The position numbers and the translations under genes were made by a program. From the NCBI RefSeq assembly GCF_022229015.1, contig NZ_JAKKFF010000094.1, positions 1-64,000 on the forward strand: DNA of 64,000 bases, given 5' to 3'. The notes beneath the pieces were generated by a model. The model saw only the letters and a program-made list of their open reading frames with translations. It did not search any database and was not told where the DNA came from. The stretch's first letter is position 1; every line of letters starts with the position of its first letter. Below are positions 44,064 to 54,200 of this stretch, piece after piece. The DNA is from Micromonospora foliorum. GTDB taxonomy: Bacteria > Actinomycetota > Actinomycetes > Mycobacteriales > Micromonosporaceae.

Positions 44064-44227
44064 GGTCGCAGGACCCGCTGCGCATCGCTGATGACCTGCT
44101 CCGAGGCGATCGGGGCCCACGAGGCGAACAGCTCCCGGAAGTAGGCCCCGTGCCGGTCCGCCACCGCAGGATCGTGCTCAGCTCCAAGCCGGCGGAGCCA
44201 GACCCGCACGCCGTCATCCGTGCTCAT
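44060..44227 (-). CDS. 55-residue protein coupled to the CoaD-like gene
   Basis: Frame from ATG 44227 to TGA 44060: MSTDDGVRVWLRRLGAEHDP, AVADRHGAYFRELFASWAPI and a 15-residue end. The composition is fully protein-like (helical, balanced charges, GC-rich third positions), and its stop overlaps the CoaD-like GTG by 4 nt (GTGA). No strong ribosome site is seen and no family is recognised. It is too small for an enzyme and may be an adaptor or subunit. Confidence 0.55.
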   Translation of the reverse strand: MSTDDGVRVWLRRLGAEHDPAVADRHGAYFRELFASWAPIASEQVISDAQRVLRP

Positions 44228-44386
44228 GGTCCGACTGTAGGCATCGGCCGTCGGATGCGATGGCAGCCGGACGTGGGCAATTTGTCACAGCGCCGTGGGC
44301 ATACCCGGCGTCGCGGCGGCCGCGAGCGCGTCGTCGCGGTCGAAAATGCGGGGTACGCGCAACGCTGGTGCCGCACACTCGCCATC

Positions 44387-44962
44387 ATGCTGGCATCGGT
44401 TCGTAGCGTCGGGGATCTGGTCGCTGCGCAGGCGCAGGGTCATCGGGTCAAGTTCCTGTTCTTCTGGGGGCACCAGCCCGAGCGTGACGGGGCTGTCGGC
44501 GCAGGGTGCCTGAGCCAGTGGTGGCCGGCGCCGTTCACCGTCGACGAGCTGCGGTTTCCCACTGCCGAGCACTACATGATGTGGCGCAAGGCCACCCTGT
44601 TCGGCGACGGCGCGATGGCGGAACAGATCCTCGCCGCGCCGCATCCCCACGCCGCCAAGGTGCTCGGGGGACGCGTCGCGGGTTTCGATCAGCAGACCTG
44701 GAGCGAACACCGTTTCGCGATCGTGGTGGCCGGCAACCTCGCGAAGTTCGACCAGCATCCCGCGCTCCGGGCATTTCTGCTGGCCACCGGGCAGCGAGTT
44801 CTGGTGGAGGCCAGCCCGGTCGACCGGATCTGGGGTATCGGCCTGGACCGCGACGATCCGGCTGCTGGCGACCCGGGCTGTTGGCGGGGCCTCAACCTGC
44901 TCGGGTTCGCGCTCATGCAGGTGCGTGAGGTGCTCAGGGACCACGGTCCTCACGATGCCTGA
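44387..44962 (+). CDS. NADAR-family (DUF1768) N-glycosidase-like protein
   Basis: Protein of 191 residues from the ATG at 44387. NADAR features: VKFLFFWGHQPERDG, CLSQWWPAPFTVDELRFPTA then EHYMMWRKATLF, ARVLGGRVAGFD-like KVLGGRVAGFDQQTW, and the C-terminal SPVDRIWGIGLD and GLNLLGFALMQVRE. Family members hydrolyse N-glycosidic bonds of riboflavin-pathway intermediates or remove ADP-ribose from guanine. There is no clear ribosome site. Confidence 0.83.
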   Translation: MLASVRSVGDLVAAQAQGHRVKFLFFWGHQPERDGAVGAGCLSQWWPAPFTVDELRFPTAEHYMMWRKATLFGDGAMAEQILAAPHPHAAKVLGGRVAGFDQQTWSEHRFAIVVAGNLAKFDQHPALRAFLLATGQRVLVEASPVDRIWGIGLDRDDPAAGDPGCWRGLNLLGFALMQVREVLRDHGPHDA

Positions 44963-45026
44963 CCGAAGCGGACTTCTCCATCATCCGTCGATGACTCCAG
45001 CCGGGGGAGCGACCATGGTCGATCCC

Positions 45027-45055
45027 TTGACACGTGTAGATGCGATCGCTAACAC
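45027..45055 (+). promoter_or_regulatory. Candidate promoter upstream of the glycoside hydrolase operon
   Basis: A perfect TTGACA (45027-45032), a 17-nt spacer and a weak TAACAC -10. The -10 region also contains GCTAACA, a half-site of the LacI-type operator found at 45187. The mRNA leader would be about 170 nt. Confidence 0.4.
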
Positions 45056-45186
45056 TGGTCCGCAACGCGACCTTAACGAGCCGAACACATTGTGCCTGTA
45101 GCGGCATGACGCGCCAGGCTGTCCCGTACGGGCAGGTCATCCGTTGGTAGAACCGCCAGAATCCCGGCCCGATCGCCTGCCGGTGC

Positions 45187-45200
45187 TGTTAACGCTAACA
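45187..45200. promoter_or_regulatory. LacI-type operator upstream of the glycoside hydrolase operon
   Basis: TGTTAACGCTAACA is a 14-bp near-palindrome (6 of 7 pairs) close to the TGTTAGCGCTAACA type recognised by LacI-family sugar repressors of actinomycete polysaccharide-utilisation genes. It lies 30 bp upstream of the first gene. No LacI gene is in this window. Confidence 0.6.
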
Positions 45201-45230
45201 TAGATGATCTTCCGGGAAGGGGTCGGGACC

Positions 45231-46676
45231 GTGGTTTCACGGGGCAGGGCAGCGGCATCGCTGTCGGGAGCATCGACCATGCGCCCACGTGCCCTCCTCG
45301 TGCTCTCCGCCGTGGCCGCCGCGGCTGTCGTGGTGGTGGCCGACGGGCCGGCGCACGCCGCCACGCTGCCGACCGGCGCCGTCTCGCTGGAGGCGGTCAA
45401 CCAAGTCGGACGGTACGTACGCCACATCGACTATCTCGGTCAGCTCGACCCGGTCACCTCCAGCAGCGCCAACCAGACCAAGCTGGATGCCACCTTCACC
45501 GTGGTCAACGGTCTGGCGTCGCCGACCTGCCACTCGTTCCAGACCAAGGCCGGCATGTTCCTGCGGCACCGCGACTACCGACTCCGGGTCGACCCGAACA
45601 CCGGCGACGCGGCGTTCCGGGCCGACGCCACCTTCTGTGCCGTGGACGGCTCGGTCAGCGGATCGGTGGCGCTCGCCTCGTACAACTACCCGAACCGGCG
45701 GATCCGGCACCGCGACTTCGCGCTCTGGCTCGACGCCTACCAGGACACGGCCGCGTTCCGGGCGGACAGCGCCTTCCGCCTCGTCGCGCCCTGGGCGCCC
45801 AGGACCACCAAGGGTCCGGTGATCCCGGGCCTCTTCGCCGACCCGCACCTCGCCGTGTTCAACGGCCGCTACTACCTGTACCCGACCACCGACGGCTACG
45901 CGAGCTGGTCCGGCACCTACTACAAGGCGTTCTCCTCCACCGACCTGGTCAACTGGACCGACCACGGCGTGATCCTCGACCACGGTCCGGACGTGTCCTG
46001 GGCGGACAACTCGGCCTGGGCGCCCGCGGTGGCAAGCGCCAACGGCCGCTACTACCTGTACTTCAGCGGCGGCGCGGCCAGCGGCAACACGGCCAAACAA
46101 CTCGGCGTGGCGGTGGCCGACAGCCCCACCGGGCCGTTCCGTGACGCGCTGGGCCGACCGCTCGTCCGCAGCGACCAGTTCTCCGGCGGGCAGACAATCG
46201 ACCCGATGGTGTTCACCGACGACGATGGGCAGTCCTACCTGTACTGGGGGCAGGGCGTCGCGCGGGCGGTGCGGTTGAACGCCGACATGGTCTCGTTCGA
46301 CGCGGCGCAGGCGCGGGTCATTACCCCGTCCGGCTACAACGAGGCGCCGTTCGTGTTCAAACGCAACGGTCTCTACTACTTCATGTGGTCGGAGAACGAC
46401 ACGCGCAGCGAGGACTACCGCGTCGCCTACGCCACCGGCTCATCCCCTCTCGGGCCGTGGACCAGGCGTGGCGTGGTGCTGCAGAAGCGACTCGACGTCG
46501 GCATCAAGGGCACCGGTCACCACTCGGTGGTCCGGGCACCCGGCAGCGACACCTGGTACATCGCCTACCACCGGTTCGCGGTCCCGGCCGGCAACGGCAC
46601 CAACCGCGAGACCGCCATCGACCGGATGGAGTTCAGCACCGACGGCACCATCCGCCCCGTCGTACCGACCCTCTAG
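45231..46676 (+). CDS. Secreted GH43-type arabinanase/arabinofuranosidase with N-terminal AbfB domain
   Basis: Protein of 481 residues from the GTG at 45231, which follows AAGGGG (an ATG at 45204 lacks a ribosome site). After the signal peptide (ending near AHAA, residue 45) comes an AbfB/CBM42 beta-trefoil (about 48-190) with repeats like RYVRHIDYLGQLDP, MFLRHRDYRLRVDP and RRIRHRDFALWLD. The five-bladed propeller GH43 domain starts at FADPHLAVFNGRYYLYPTTD (Asp base) and holds TIDPMVFTDDDGQSYLYWGQ and YNEAPFVFKRNGLYY (Glu acid). It removes arabinose from arabinan or arabinoxylan. Confidence 0.85.
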   Translation: MVSRGRAAASLSGASTMRPRALLVLSAVAAAAVVVVADGPAHAATLPTGAVSLEAVNQVGRYVRHIDYLGQLDPVTSSSANQTKLDATFTVVNGLASPTCHSFQTKAGMFLRHRDYRLRVDPNTGDAAFRADATFCAVDGSVSGSVALASYNYPNRRIRHRDFALWLDAYQDTAAFRADSAFRLVAPWAPRTTKGPVIPGLFADPHLAVFNGRYYLYPTTDGYASWSGTYYKAFSSTDLVNWTDHGVILDHGPDVSWADNSAWAPAVASANGRYYLYFSGGAASGNTAKQLGVAVADSPTGPFRDALGRPLVRSDQFSGGQTIDPMVFTDDDGQSYLYWGQGVARAVRLNADMVSFDAAQARVITPSGYNEAPFVFKRNGLYYFMWSENDTRSEDYRVAYATGSSPLGPWTRRGVVLQKRLDVGIKGTGHHSVVRAPGSDTWYIAYHRFAVPAGNGTNRETAIDRMEFSTDGTIRPVVPTL

Positions 46677-46713
46677 CTGACTCGTACGCCCCCTGCGCGA
46701 AGGAGAGAGACAC

Positions 46714-48153
46714 ATGTCGAGAGTCCTCGCCCGGCTCGGTGCGGTTGCGGTCACCGCGTGCCTGCTGTTCACCACATGGTCGGCGGCGACACCGAAGGAG
46801 GCGGCGGCGCTCGACCCGACCGTCGGCTACCTGATGGCGCACTTCACCGGCGAGTCCTCGACCGACCAGCAGATCTACCTCGCCCACAGCACCGACGGCC
46901 TACGCTGGACCGACCTCAACAACGGTGGGCTCGTACTGCGGTCCACCGTCGGTACCCGCGGTGTCCGCGACCCCGCCCTGGTCCGCTCGCCCGGCGGCGA
47001 CCGATACTGGATCATCGCCACGGACCTGTGCATCGGCTGCGGCCAGGACTGGTCGACCGCGATCAACAACGGCAGCCGCAACCTCGTCGTGTGGGAGTCC
47101 ACCGATCTGGTCACCTGGTCGACGCCGTGGCTGCTGAACGTCGCCGGCGCGATCCCCGACGGACGCAACGCCTGGGCTCCGGAGGCGATCTGGAACCCGG
47201 CCACCGGCGACTACGTCCTCTACTGGGCGACGAACGTCCCGCTCAACGGGGTGACCAAGCACCGCATCTACTACGCGCGCACCACGGACTTCCGCAGCGT
47301 CACCACGCCGCAGACCTACGTGAACCGTCCCGGAAGCCAGGAGATCATCGACACCCAGATCATCGAGGTGCCGGCCGGTGTCGGCTCCTACCGCTACATA
47401 CGGGCCTCCCGGGACGGCCAGATCGCCATCGAGGGCAGCAACTCCATCCTCGGCACCTGGACCAGCCTCGGGAACCTCTCCGGCATCGGGCTGACCGGCT
47501 CCCAGGTCGAAGGCCCGATGTGGATGAAGATGAACACCCGCAACGAGTGGGTCCTCTACCTCGACCAGTACTCCAGCGGACGCGGCTACCTGCCGGTCCT
47601 GACCACCAACCCGTCGAGCCCGGGCAGCTACCGACTCCCGGCGTCCGGCTCGTACGCGATGGGTGGCACCAAGAAACGGCACGGGTCGATCCTCAACCTG
47701 ACCGCCGCCGAACAGAACCGGGTGCTCGCCCGCTGGCCGGCCACCGCGGTCAACCGGATCCAGTCGTACAACTTCCAGGACCGGTACGTACGGCACTACG
47801 ACTACGACGTCCGCATCGACCCGAACGTCAGCCCCGCCCAGGACGGCCAGTGGCGGCTGGTGCCCGGCCTGGCCGGCTCCGGCACCGTCTCCGTCCAGTC
47901 GGTCAACTACCCGGGCTACTACCTGCGCCACTACGGGTTCGACTTCCGGCTGGAAGCCAACGACGGCACGACCACCTTCGCCGCCGACGCCACCTTCCGA
48001 CAGGTCGCCGGTCTTGCCAACTCCTCGTGGACATCGTTCCAGTCCTACAGCCACCCCGACCGCTACCTCCGGCACTACGCCTACCTGCTCCGGCTCGACC
48101 CGGTCGCTGACGCGCAGAGCCGTGCCGACGCCACCTTCCGCGTGACCAGCTGA
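46714..48153 (+). CDS. Secreted GH43-like enzyme with C-terminal AbfB domain
   Basis: Protein of 479 residues (AAGGAGAGAGA before the ATG; signal peptide to about residue 32). Residues 35-330 resemble a GH43-like beta-propeller (GYLMAHFTGESSTDQQIYLA; GVRDPALVRSPGGDRYWIIA; NAWAPEAIWNPATGDYVLYW; QVEGPMWMKMNTRNEWVLYL). Residues 340-479 form an AbfB domain with RYVRHYDYDVRIDP, YYLRHYGFDFRLE and RYLRHYAYLLRLDP. Domain order is the reverse of the preceding gene. Second gene of the operon; 37 bp gap. Confidence 0.83.
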   Translation: MSRVLARLGAVAVTACLLFTTWSAATPKEAAALDPTVGYLMAHFTGESSTDQQIYLAHSTDGLRWTDLNNGGLVLRSTVGTRGVRDPALVRSPGGDRYWIIATDLCIGCGQDWSTAINNGSRNLVVWESTDLVTWSTPWLLNVAGAIPDGRNAWAPEAIWNPATGDYVLYWATNVPLNGVTKHRIYYARTTDFRSVTTPQTYVNRPGSQEIIDTQIIEVPAGVGSYRYIRASRDGQIAIEGSNSILGTWTSLGNLSGIGLTGSQVEGPMWMKMNTRNEWVLYLDQYSSGRGYLPVLTTNPSSPGSYRLPASGSYAMGGTKKRHGSILNLTAAEQNRVLARWPATAVNRIQSYNFQDRYVRHYDYDVRIDPNVSPAQDGQWRLVPGLAGSGTVSVQSVNYPGYYLRHYGFDFRLEANDGTTTFAADATFRQVAGLANSSWTSFQSYSHPDRYLRHYAYLLRLDPVADAQSRADATFRVTS

Positions 48154-48181
48154 GCTGGTCCCTGTCCAAGGAGTTCCGACT

Positions 48182-49657
48182 GTGGCACTACATCGACGGG
48201 CGTTGTCCGCCCTGGTGGCCGCGCTGACCGCGTTGGTTGGCATCGTCGTCGTCACGTCGTCGCCGGCCACCGCCGCCACCAACCAGTTCCGAGGCATGAA
48301 CTGGGCCGTGTTGGGTGACAACTTCAAGACCAGCCCACTCGTCGTGCAGGGCCTGAGCTCGTCCGACAGCAACGCGACGGTGCGCGCCAAGGCCAACGCC
48401 CTCTACGACGACATGGCGTCCACCATGGGGGTCAACACCGTCCGGCTGCCGATCAATACCCACACCGTGGGGACGGCCTGGTGGGAGGCGTACCGCGGCG
48501 CCATCGACGCCGCAACCGCCCGCGGCTTCAAGGTCATCCTCGCGTACTGGGAGGACGGCGCCGCCTCCGGCGGCAGGATCACGAACCTCGCCGCCTGGAA
48601 CGCGATGTGGTCCACCGTGACCAACACGTACGGCTCGAACACCAACGTCTACTTCGAGCCGATGAACGAGCCGCACGGTTACAGCTCGGCGGAGTGGCGC
48701 AACGTCGCGGCGAACTGGCTCAGCTACCACTACTCGGCGGTGCCCGGCCGGGTGCTGATCGGCGGCACCGGCTTCAGCCAGGACCTGCGCGACATCTGCA
48801 ACGACAGCCGCTTCAACTTGACGCTGCTGTCCTTCCACTACTACGCCTTCTTCTACGGCGCGATGACCTACGACGCCTTCCGCAGCCACATCCAGACCCG
48901 CCTCGGCACCTGCGCCTCCCGCGCGGTCGCCACCGAGTTCGGCGCGCCCATGAACGACGGCCGCAACTACGCCGACGCGGGCAGCACCGACAACTTCGTG
49001 CGCTACATCCGCGCCATGGCCCAGGTCATGCGCGACAACCAGATGGGAGGCACCTACTGGCCCGCCCTCGGCGGCAAGACCGGCAGCATCGGCTACGACT
49101 GGTACTCGATGTTCGCCCTCAGCGGCAGCGGCACCGACCTCAACCTGACCGTCCGCAACACCTCCGGCGCGGACCGGATCCGGTACGCGTGGGGCGACAC
49201 CGTCGACGGCGGCCCGACCACCCCGCCGCCATCGACGGGCACGTTCTACCGGATCGATGTGCGGCACAGCGGCAAGGCCATGGACGTGCAGCAACCGAAC
49301 ACCGACAACGGTGCGCGCGTCGGCCAGTACACGTACGGCGGGAGTGCGTGGCAGCAGTGGCAGTTCCAGGACGCCGGCAGCGGCTACTGGCGCATCATCA
49401 GCCGGCACAGCGGAAAGTGCCTCGACGTGGTGAGCGCGTCAACCGCCGACGGCGCCGAGCTGGTCCAGTACACCTGCGGCACCGGCGCCAACCAGCAGTT
49501 CCAGATGGTCGCCAACGGCGGCTACTTCCAGCTGCGGGCACGGCACAGCAACAAGTGCGTGGACGTGCCGGGCGCGGCGACCGCGGACGGGGTGGTCCTC
49601 AAGCAGTATTCGTGCAACTCCGGCACCAACCAGCAGTGGTCCCGCAGCACCGTCTGA
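48182..49657 (+). CDS. Secreted GH5 glycosidase with C-terminal ricin-type (CBM13) domain
   Basis: Protein of 491 residues from a GTG after AAGGAG. Signal peptide to about 32. GH5 (beta/alpha)8 domain (about 35-345): acid/base Glu163 in VYFEPMNEPHG, LLSFHYYAFFYG and nucleophile Glu252 in ATEFGAP. A short PTTPPPSTG linker leads to a CBM13 trefoil with three repeats (HSGKAMDV, HSGKCLDV, HSNKCVDV; QxW at WQQWQF and NQQW). The target is a beta-linked polysaccharide. It completes the operon. Confidence 0.87.
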   Translation: MALHRRALSALVAALTALVGIVVVTSSPATAATNQFRGMNWAVLGDNFKTSPLVVQGLSSSDSNATVRAKANALYDDMASTMGVNTVRLPINTHTVGTAWWEAYRGAIDAATARGFKVILAYWEDGAASGGRITNLAAWNAMWSTVTNTYGSNTNVYFEPMNEPHGYSSAEWRNVAANWLSYHYSAVPGRVLIGGTGFSQDLRDICNDSRFNLTLLSFHYYAFFYGAMTYDAFRSHIQTRLGTCASRAVATEFGAPMNDGRNYADAGSTDNFVRYIRAMAQVMRDNQMGGTYWPALGGKTGSIGYDWYSMFALSGSGTDLNLTVRNTSGADRIRYAWGDTVDGGPTTPPPSTGTFYRIDVRHSGKAMDVQQPNTDNGARVGQYTYGGSAWQQWQFQDAGSGYWRIISRHSGKCLDVVSASTADGAELVQYTCGTGANQQFQMVANGGYFQLRARHSNKCVDVPGAATADGVVLKQYSCNSGTNQQWSRSTV

Positions 49658-49702
49658 CGGTCGTCTCGACGTAACGACCGATCCACGGTGACCTGCCGAG
49701 CC

Positions 49703-49740
49703 GACAACGACGGGTTGCATGTCGGCAATCCGTCGTTGTC
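49703..49740 (+). terminator. Strong hairpin terminator of the glycoside hydrolase operon
   Basis: GACAACGACGG and its complement form 11 perfect pairs, extended by a G-T pair and TTGC/GCAA to a 16-bp stem with a 6-nt loop, 46 bp after the GH5 stop codon. Confidence 0.8.
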
Positions 49741-49802
49741 CGGGCGGCGGGCGGCTCCGTAGCGTCGCGACTACGGACCGATGCCCAGCGGAAGGACCCC
49801 TC

Positions 49803-50474
49803 GTGACCGAAATCGTCGCTCCGCAGCTCGTCGTGAACAGCAGAATGCTCTACTTCGGTTGGCTGCCGGCCGACCCCGACGCGGTGGCCGCGCTGGTGCC
49901 CGACGGGCTCCGGCCGGCACCGAACCACCAGGTCTTCATGAACCAGTACGTCGTCGACGACGCCGGGCAGACCTCTGGCTTCGGCGCCTACTCCCTGACG
50001 TACATCGGTCCGGACCTCTCCGGGGTCGACGCTCCCGACGGTGTCACACCCGGCCGCTGGTGGACGCACTACGTCAACTCCAGCCCGGTCGTCCGGGCGT
50101 ACGCCGCCGCCCGGGGCGTCCCGGCTACCCCGGGAAGGACCACCATCGAGGTACGGGGGCACCGGCTGATCGCCACCACGGAGGCGGACGGCGTACCCGT
50201 GATCAGGACGACGGCCCGCGTCGGGCGCACCGGTGACGCCGTCAACCGGGGTCAGTTGCGCTACCTCACCCGGCTGGACGGCAAGTTGCTCAGCGGCAAC
50301 TACCCGTTCGTGGCGGAACCGGTCGACCCGTTCGAGGTCGAGTCGCTGGAGTTCCTCGCGCCCGACCACCCGGTGTACGCGCTACGTCCGGCCGATCCGC
50401 TGGAAATCGTCTGGGGCTTCTACTCACCACGCGCGTCGTTCGCCTACCCGGGTGGCGAGTCGGTACTCGACTGA
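49803..50474 (+). CDS. Acetoacetate decarboxylase-like protein
   Basis: Protein of 223 residues from a GTG at 49803 (GGAAGGA upstream). The sequence resembles the ADC family: NSRMLYFGWLPADPDAVAAL then VPDGLRPAPNHQVFMNQYVV, an all-beta core and GFYSPRASFAYPG at the end. I cannot place the Schiff-base lysine of true acetoacetate decarboxylase with confidence, so the activity may differ (several family members are not decarboxylases). Monocistronic, between two hairpin terminators. Confidence 0.6.
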   Translation: MTEIVAPQLVVNSRMLYFGWLPADPDAVAALVPDGLRPAPNHQVFMNQYVVDDAGQTSGFGAYSLTYIGPDLSGVDAPDGVTPGRWWTHYVNSSPVVRAYAAARGVPATPGRTTIEVRGHRLIATTEADGVPVIRTTARVGRTGDAVNRGQLRYLTRLDGKLLSGNYPFVAEPVDPFEVESLEFLAPDHPVYALRPADPLEIVWGFYSPRASFAYPGGESVLD

Positions 50475-50526
50475 GCCCGTCACCTCTGAAGGTCTCCACG
50501 ACGATCGGCAACGTGGGGATCGGCGA

Positions 50527-50562
50527 GCCGGCGGTGGCAGCGTTTGCGATGTCACCGCCGGC
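50527..50562. terminator. Bidirectional hairpin terminator
   Basis: GCCGGCGGTG and its perfect complement enclose a 16-nt loop. It lies between the convergent ADC-like gene and the small peptidoglycan-binding protein gene. Confidence 0.7.
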
Positions 50563-50578
50563 GCGTACCCAGCGGCAG

Positions 50579-51031
50579 CTACGGCAGCGGACGGCCGAGG
50601 CGGGCACAGGTAGGGGTTCCGTAGGTTCCGCCCGTGTAGGCGGGGAACTTCAGGGATGCGCGTGACTGGGGCCCGAACTGGCCGTCCGCGCTGATGCCTG
50701 CCTTGCTCTGGGCGAACTTCAGCGCGTTGAAGGTCAATTGGCCGAACGCACCGTCATCGTTGAGCAGCGTCTTGCCGGCGGGTGCGAGGTAGCAGTCGTT
50801 CAGGGCCCACTGAAGGGCCACCGTGCCCGCCCCGCCGTCGCCCCAGAGCAGCGAGCACGGCAGGACGCCGTACTTGCCGATCGGCGCGGCGACCCGATAG
50901 CCCGCCTGGTTGCTGACGTCGACGTAGGATTCGCACTCCGGCTCACTGCGAGCGTGGGCGGGGCTGGCGGTGACGAGCGTGCCCACGAGCACGGTCATGA
51001 GCAATGCCAACAGTGCTGCCATTCGCTTCAT
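50579..51031 (-). CDS. Small secreted peptidoglycan-binding-domain protein
   Basis: Protein of 150 residues: signal peptide (MKRMAALLALLMTVLVGTLV, cleavage near AHA, residue 27), then one peptidoglycan_binding_1-like domain (about 60-130) with LLNDDGAFGQLTFNALKFAQ and ADGQFGPQSRASL. Four cysteines probably form two disulphides. No catalytic domain; it may target cell wall or be secreted as an inhibitor or structural protein. Confidence 0.75.
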   Translation of the reverse strand: MKRMAALLALLMTVLVGTLVTASPAHARSEPECESYVDVSNQAGYRVAAPIGKYGVLPCSLLWGDGGAGTVALQWALNDCYLAPAGKTLLNDDGAFGQLTFNALKFAQSKAGISADGQFGPQSRASLKFPAYTGGTYGTPTCARLGRPLP

Positions 51032-51229
51032 TGAGATTCTCCTTCATCGCAGTGTCGTCCGGTGCCCGGGCCCCCGTCGGGCTGCTCCCGGGCAGTCGGA
51101 CTCCTCGGTGGACACCCACCGCACGGTTCGTGTCCTGGAGTCAGGCTGGTTCGGGGCGGGGTTGTCCGACAGAGCGGCGGCGCCGGACAAACAACGCCGG
51201 ACAATTCTTCGGACGTCTGCGCAGCTCAG

Positions 51230-54200
51230 TCAGCGACTCGGCGGTGTGCCGCAGGAGGGGTCGTACCGCTCTGATGGGATGTGCGTCGCCCACTCCTGCC
51301 GGGTCAGCTCACGGCCGACGGTGGCGCAGATCTGGGCCCTGGCGGCGCGAAGATCGAACGACCAGCTGATGATTCGGCCGTCCTCCGCGCCGGAGATGAG
51401 AGTTCTGGCGGCGGTGAAGGCGAGCCCGCGGACTCTCGCGCCATGGCCGCTGAGGGTCGCAACGCGTTGCTGGGTAACGGTGTCCCAGACGACGATGGTG
51501 CCGTCGTCGCCAGCGGAGGCGATCCTGCGGCCGTCGCGACTGAAGGCAAGGACCTGGACGGGCGCGGTGTGGCCGTGCAGAACGGCGAGTTCGCTGCCGG
51601 TCGCGGCGTCCCAGAGCTTGACGGTACGGCTGTCGCCGGCGGTCGCGAGCAGAGCGCCGTCCGGGCTTACCGCGATGTCCTGCACTGTGCCCTGCTGGCT
51701 CTTCACTCGGCTGAGAAGTTTGCCGGTGGTGACGTCCCACGTGTTGACGAAGCCGCCCACGCTCGCGCCCAGGAGACGGCGGCCGTCGGGGGTGAAGGCC
51801 AGCGACGTGACGATGTGCGCCGGGAACCTGGCCGTGATGTCGGTCGGGTTGTTGATGTCGCCGACGTCCCAGATGAAGGGGCCAAGCGTGGCGGCTGCGA
51901 CGAGACGGCCACCAGGATCAAAGGCGACATCCGTGGACGCACCGATTCCCTTGGACACGATCGGTCGGGTGGCGTGTCGTCGACGTTGGAGATCCCAGAT
52001 CGTGACGATGTTGTTCCGGGTCACGGCGGCGAGCCGGAGCCCGTCGGGGCTGAACGCGACGGCCTGTACCTCGTCTGCGTGTCCGGCGAGGGCGGCCACT
52101 TGTCTACCGTCGGTGTCCCAGAGGCGGACGGTGCCGTCGCTGCCCGCCGAGGCGACACGTGTTCCGTCCGGGCTGATCTTCAGGTCTTTGACCTGTGCCG
52201 CGAAACCGCTGAACGGGGCGTCCTCCAGATTGTGGAGCACGATGGTTCCGTTGAAGCCGGCGGAGGCGAGCATCGCCCCGTCCCGGCTCAGTGCGACGGA
52301 CACCGTTTCGGTGCGGCCGCGGTCCTGAAAGGTCTGCAGGGACTCGCGGCGTCGCACGTCCCAGATGGTGATCGCGCCGTTCTCGTCGGCTACGGCGAGC
52401 TTGCTGTCGGTGGGTGCGGAGATGGTCCATGCGTAGCGGCCGGCCAGCGGCAGCGGCGGAAGGCGGACCGGCTGGCCGCCGGCAAGATCCCACAGGTACA
52501 CCCCGCGGTCGTCGGCGGAACCCGCGAGGATGTACCCCGAGGGACCGAAGGCGACCGAGAAGACATGATCGGCGGGCAGTCTGGCGAACACCGCGCCGGT
52601 CGCCACACGCCAAGCGGCCGGGTGCTTCACCCCGTCGCTGGAGACAAGGACCGCGCCGTCGTGGCTGAACGTGAGCGATCTGACCGGACTCCGGTGCTCG
52701 CGGAGCACTGTGCGAGTTGTGGTCCGCAGATCGTAGAGGGCGATGTCGCCGGCACGGCCGGCATTCGCGTCGGTGCCGGGGCCGCCGGCGAGGCCGACGG
52801 CGAGCTTGGTCCCGTCGGGGCTGAAGGCCATGCCCGACCCGAGGTTGTTCTCCGTCAACCGGGTCTTCTGTTGGCGCGTTGCTACATCCCAGATGATGAT
52901 GGACCTGTCGATCCCGACGGAGGCGAGCAGCCTTCCGTGGTCGGCGAAGGCCAGGTCGGCGGTCCGACCGGTGTGGCCGGAGAGGGTGGCGAGCCGCGTG
53001 CCGCGTGCGGGGTCCCACAATCCGATGGTGCCGTCACCGGCCGCGGAGGCCAACAGGGAATGGTCCGGGTTGAACGCGACCGTGTAGATGGACGGCCCGC
53101 CGACGTTGAGCTCGGTGCGGCGGGGCGCGGCCGCCGCGCTGAGCACACTGCCCTGGGTCTCGGTGTTCGAGTTGAGGTGGTCGGCCTCGACGGCCAGCAG
53201 GCCGGCCAGATCGGGATCGGTGGCGAGCAGGGATCGGGCTTGCAGCGACAGTTCACCGGAGAGCGTGGCCACCTGCTGTCGGCGGGTGTCCTGGCGTTGT
53301 CGTACCGCGACGCCGCCGCCCAGCAGGGCGAGGACGAGCAGCGTGGATATGCCTGCGACGAGGCGCTTGAACAGGCGGGCCTGACGCCGGACGGCGTTCT
53401 GCTCGGATTCGGCGAGAGCGGAGCTGGCGTGCAGGAAAGAGCTTTCGAGTTCGTTGAGCTCCTCCGGATGGTCCTCGGCCAGGGCCCGCGCGCCCAGGAG
53501 TTGGGTTCCCCGGTACAGGGCTCCAGCATCACGGTGGAGCGTCGCCCAGGTGTGCGCGGCTTCGGTGAGTCGCCGGTGGATCAGCAGGTTTGCGCGACCA
53601 TCGGTCAGCCATCGGTGTAGCCGCGGCCAGGCCCGGATGAGTGCCTCATGGGCCACCTCCACCGTGCCGTCGCCCATGACCACCAGACGGGATTCGGCCA
53701 GCTTGTCCAGAACTCGGGCAGTGACAGCCTCGTCGGCGATACCGTCGAGTTCGGTACGCATGATGCGCCGCCGGGTGTCCTCGGTGCCGTCGCCCAATGC
53801 GGTGAGCCGCAGGAAGACCCGGCGAGCGGCGTGTTGCTCGGCTGACCCGAAGTCGCCGTAGGCCCGCTCGGCAGTCTGGGCGATCGCCCCGCGCACACCG
53901 CCGCTCGCCTGATAGGCCGTCAGGGTGAGGGTCTCCCCGGTTCGTCGTTGCCACGTCTCGAGGAGCGCGTGCGAGACGAGCGGCAACGCGCCCGGCTCGT
54001 CGGCGGCATCGGCGAGCACCGTGCTGACCAGGTCGGCTTCGACGCCGATGCCGACCTGGGCGGCGGGCCGGATGATGATGTCCCGCAGGTCGGTGGAGCT
54101 CACCGGCCGCACCAGAAGGTACGCCTCGTCGTCCAGCGCGGCGGCGAGGTTCGGGTACTGCATGAGGTGGGCGAGGAAGTCGGCGCGTACCCCGAGCACC

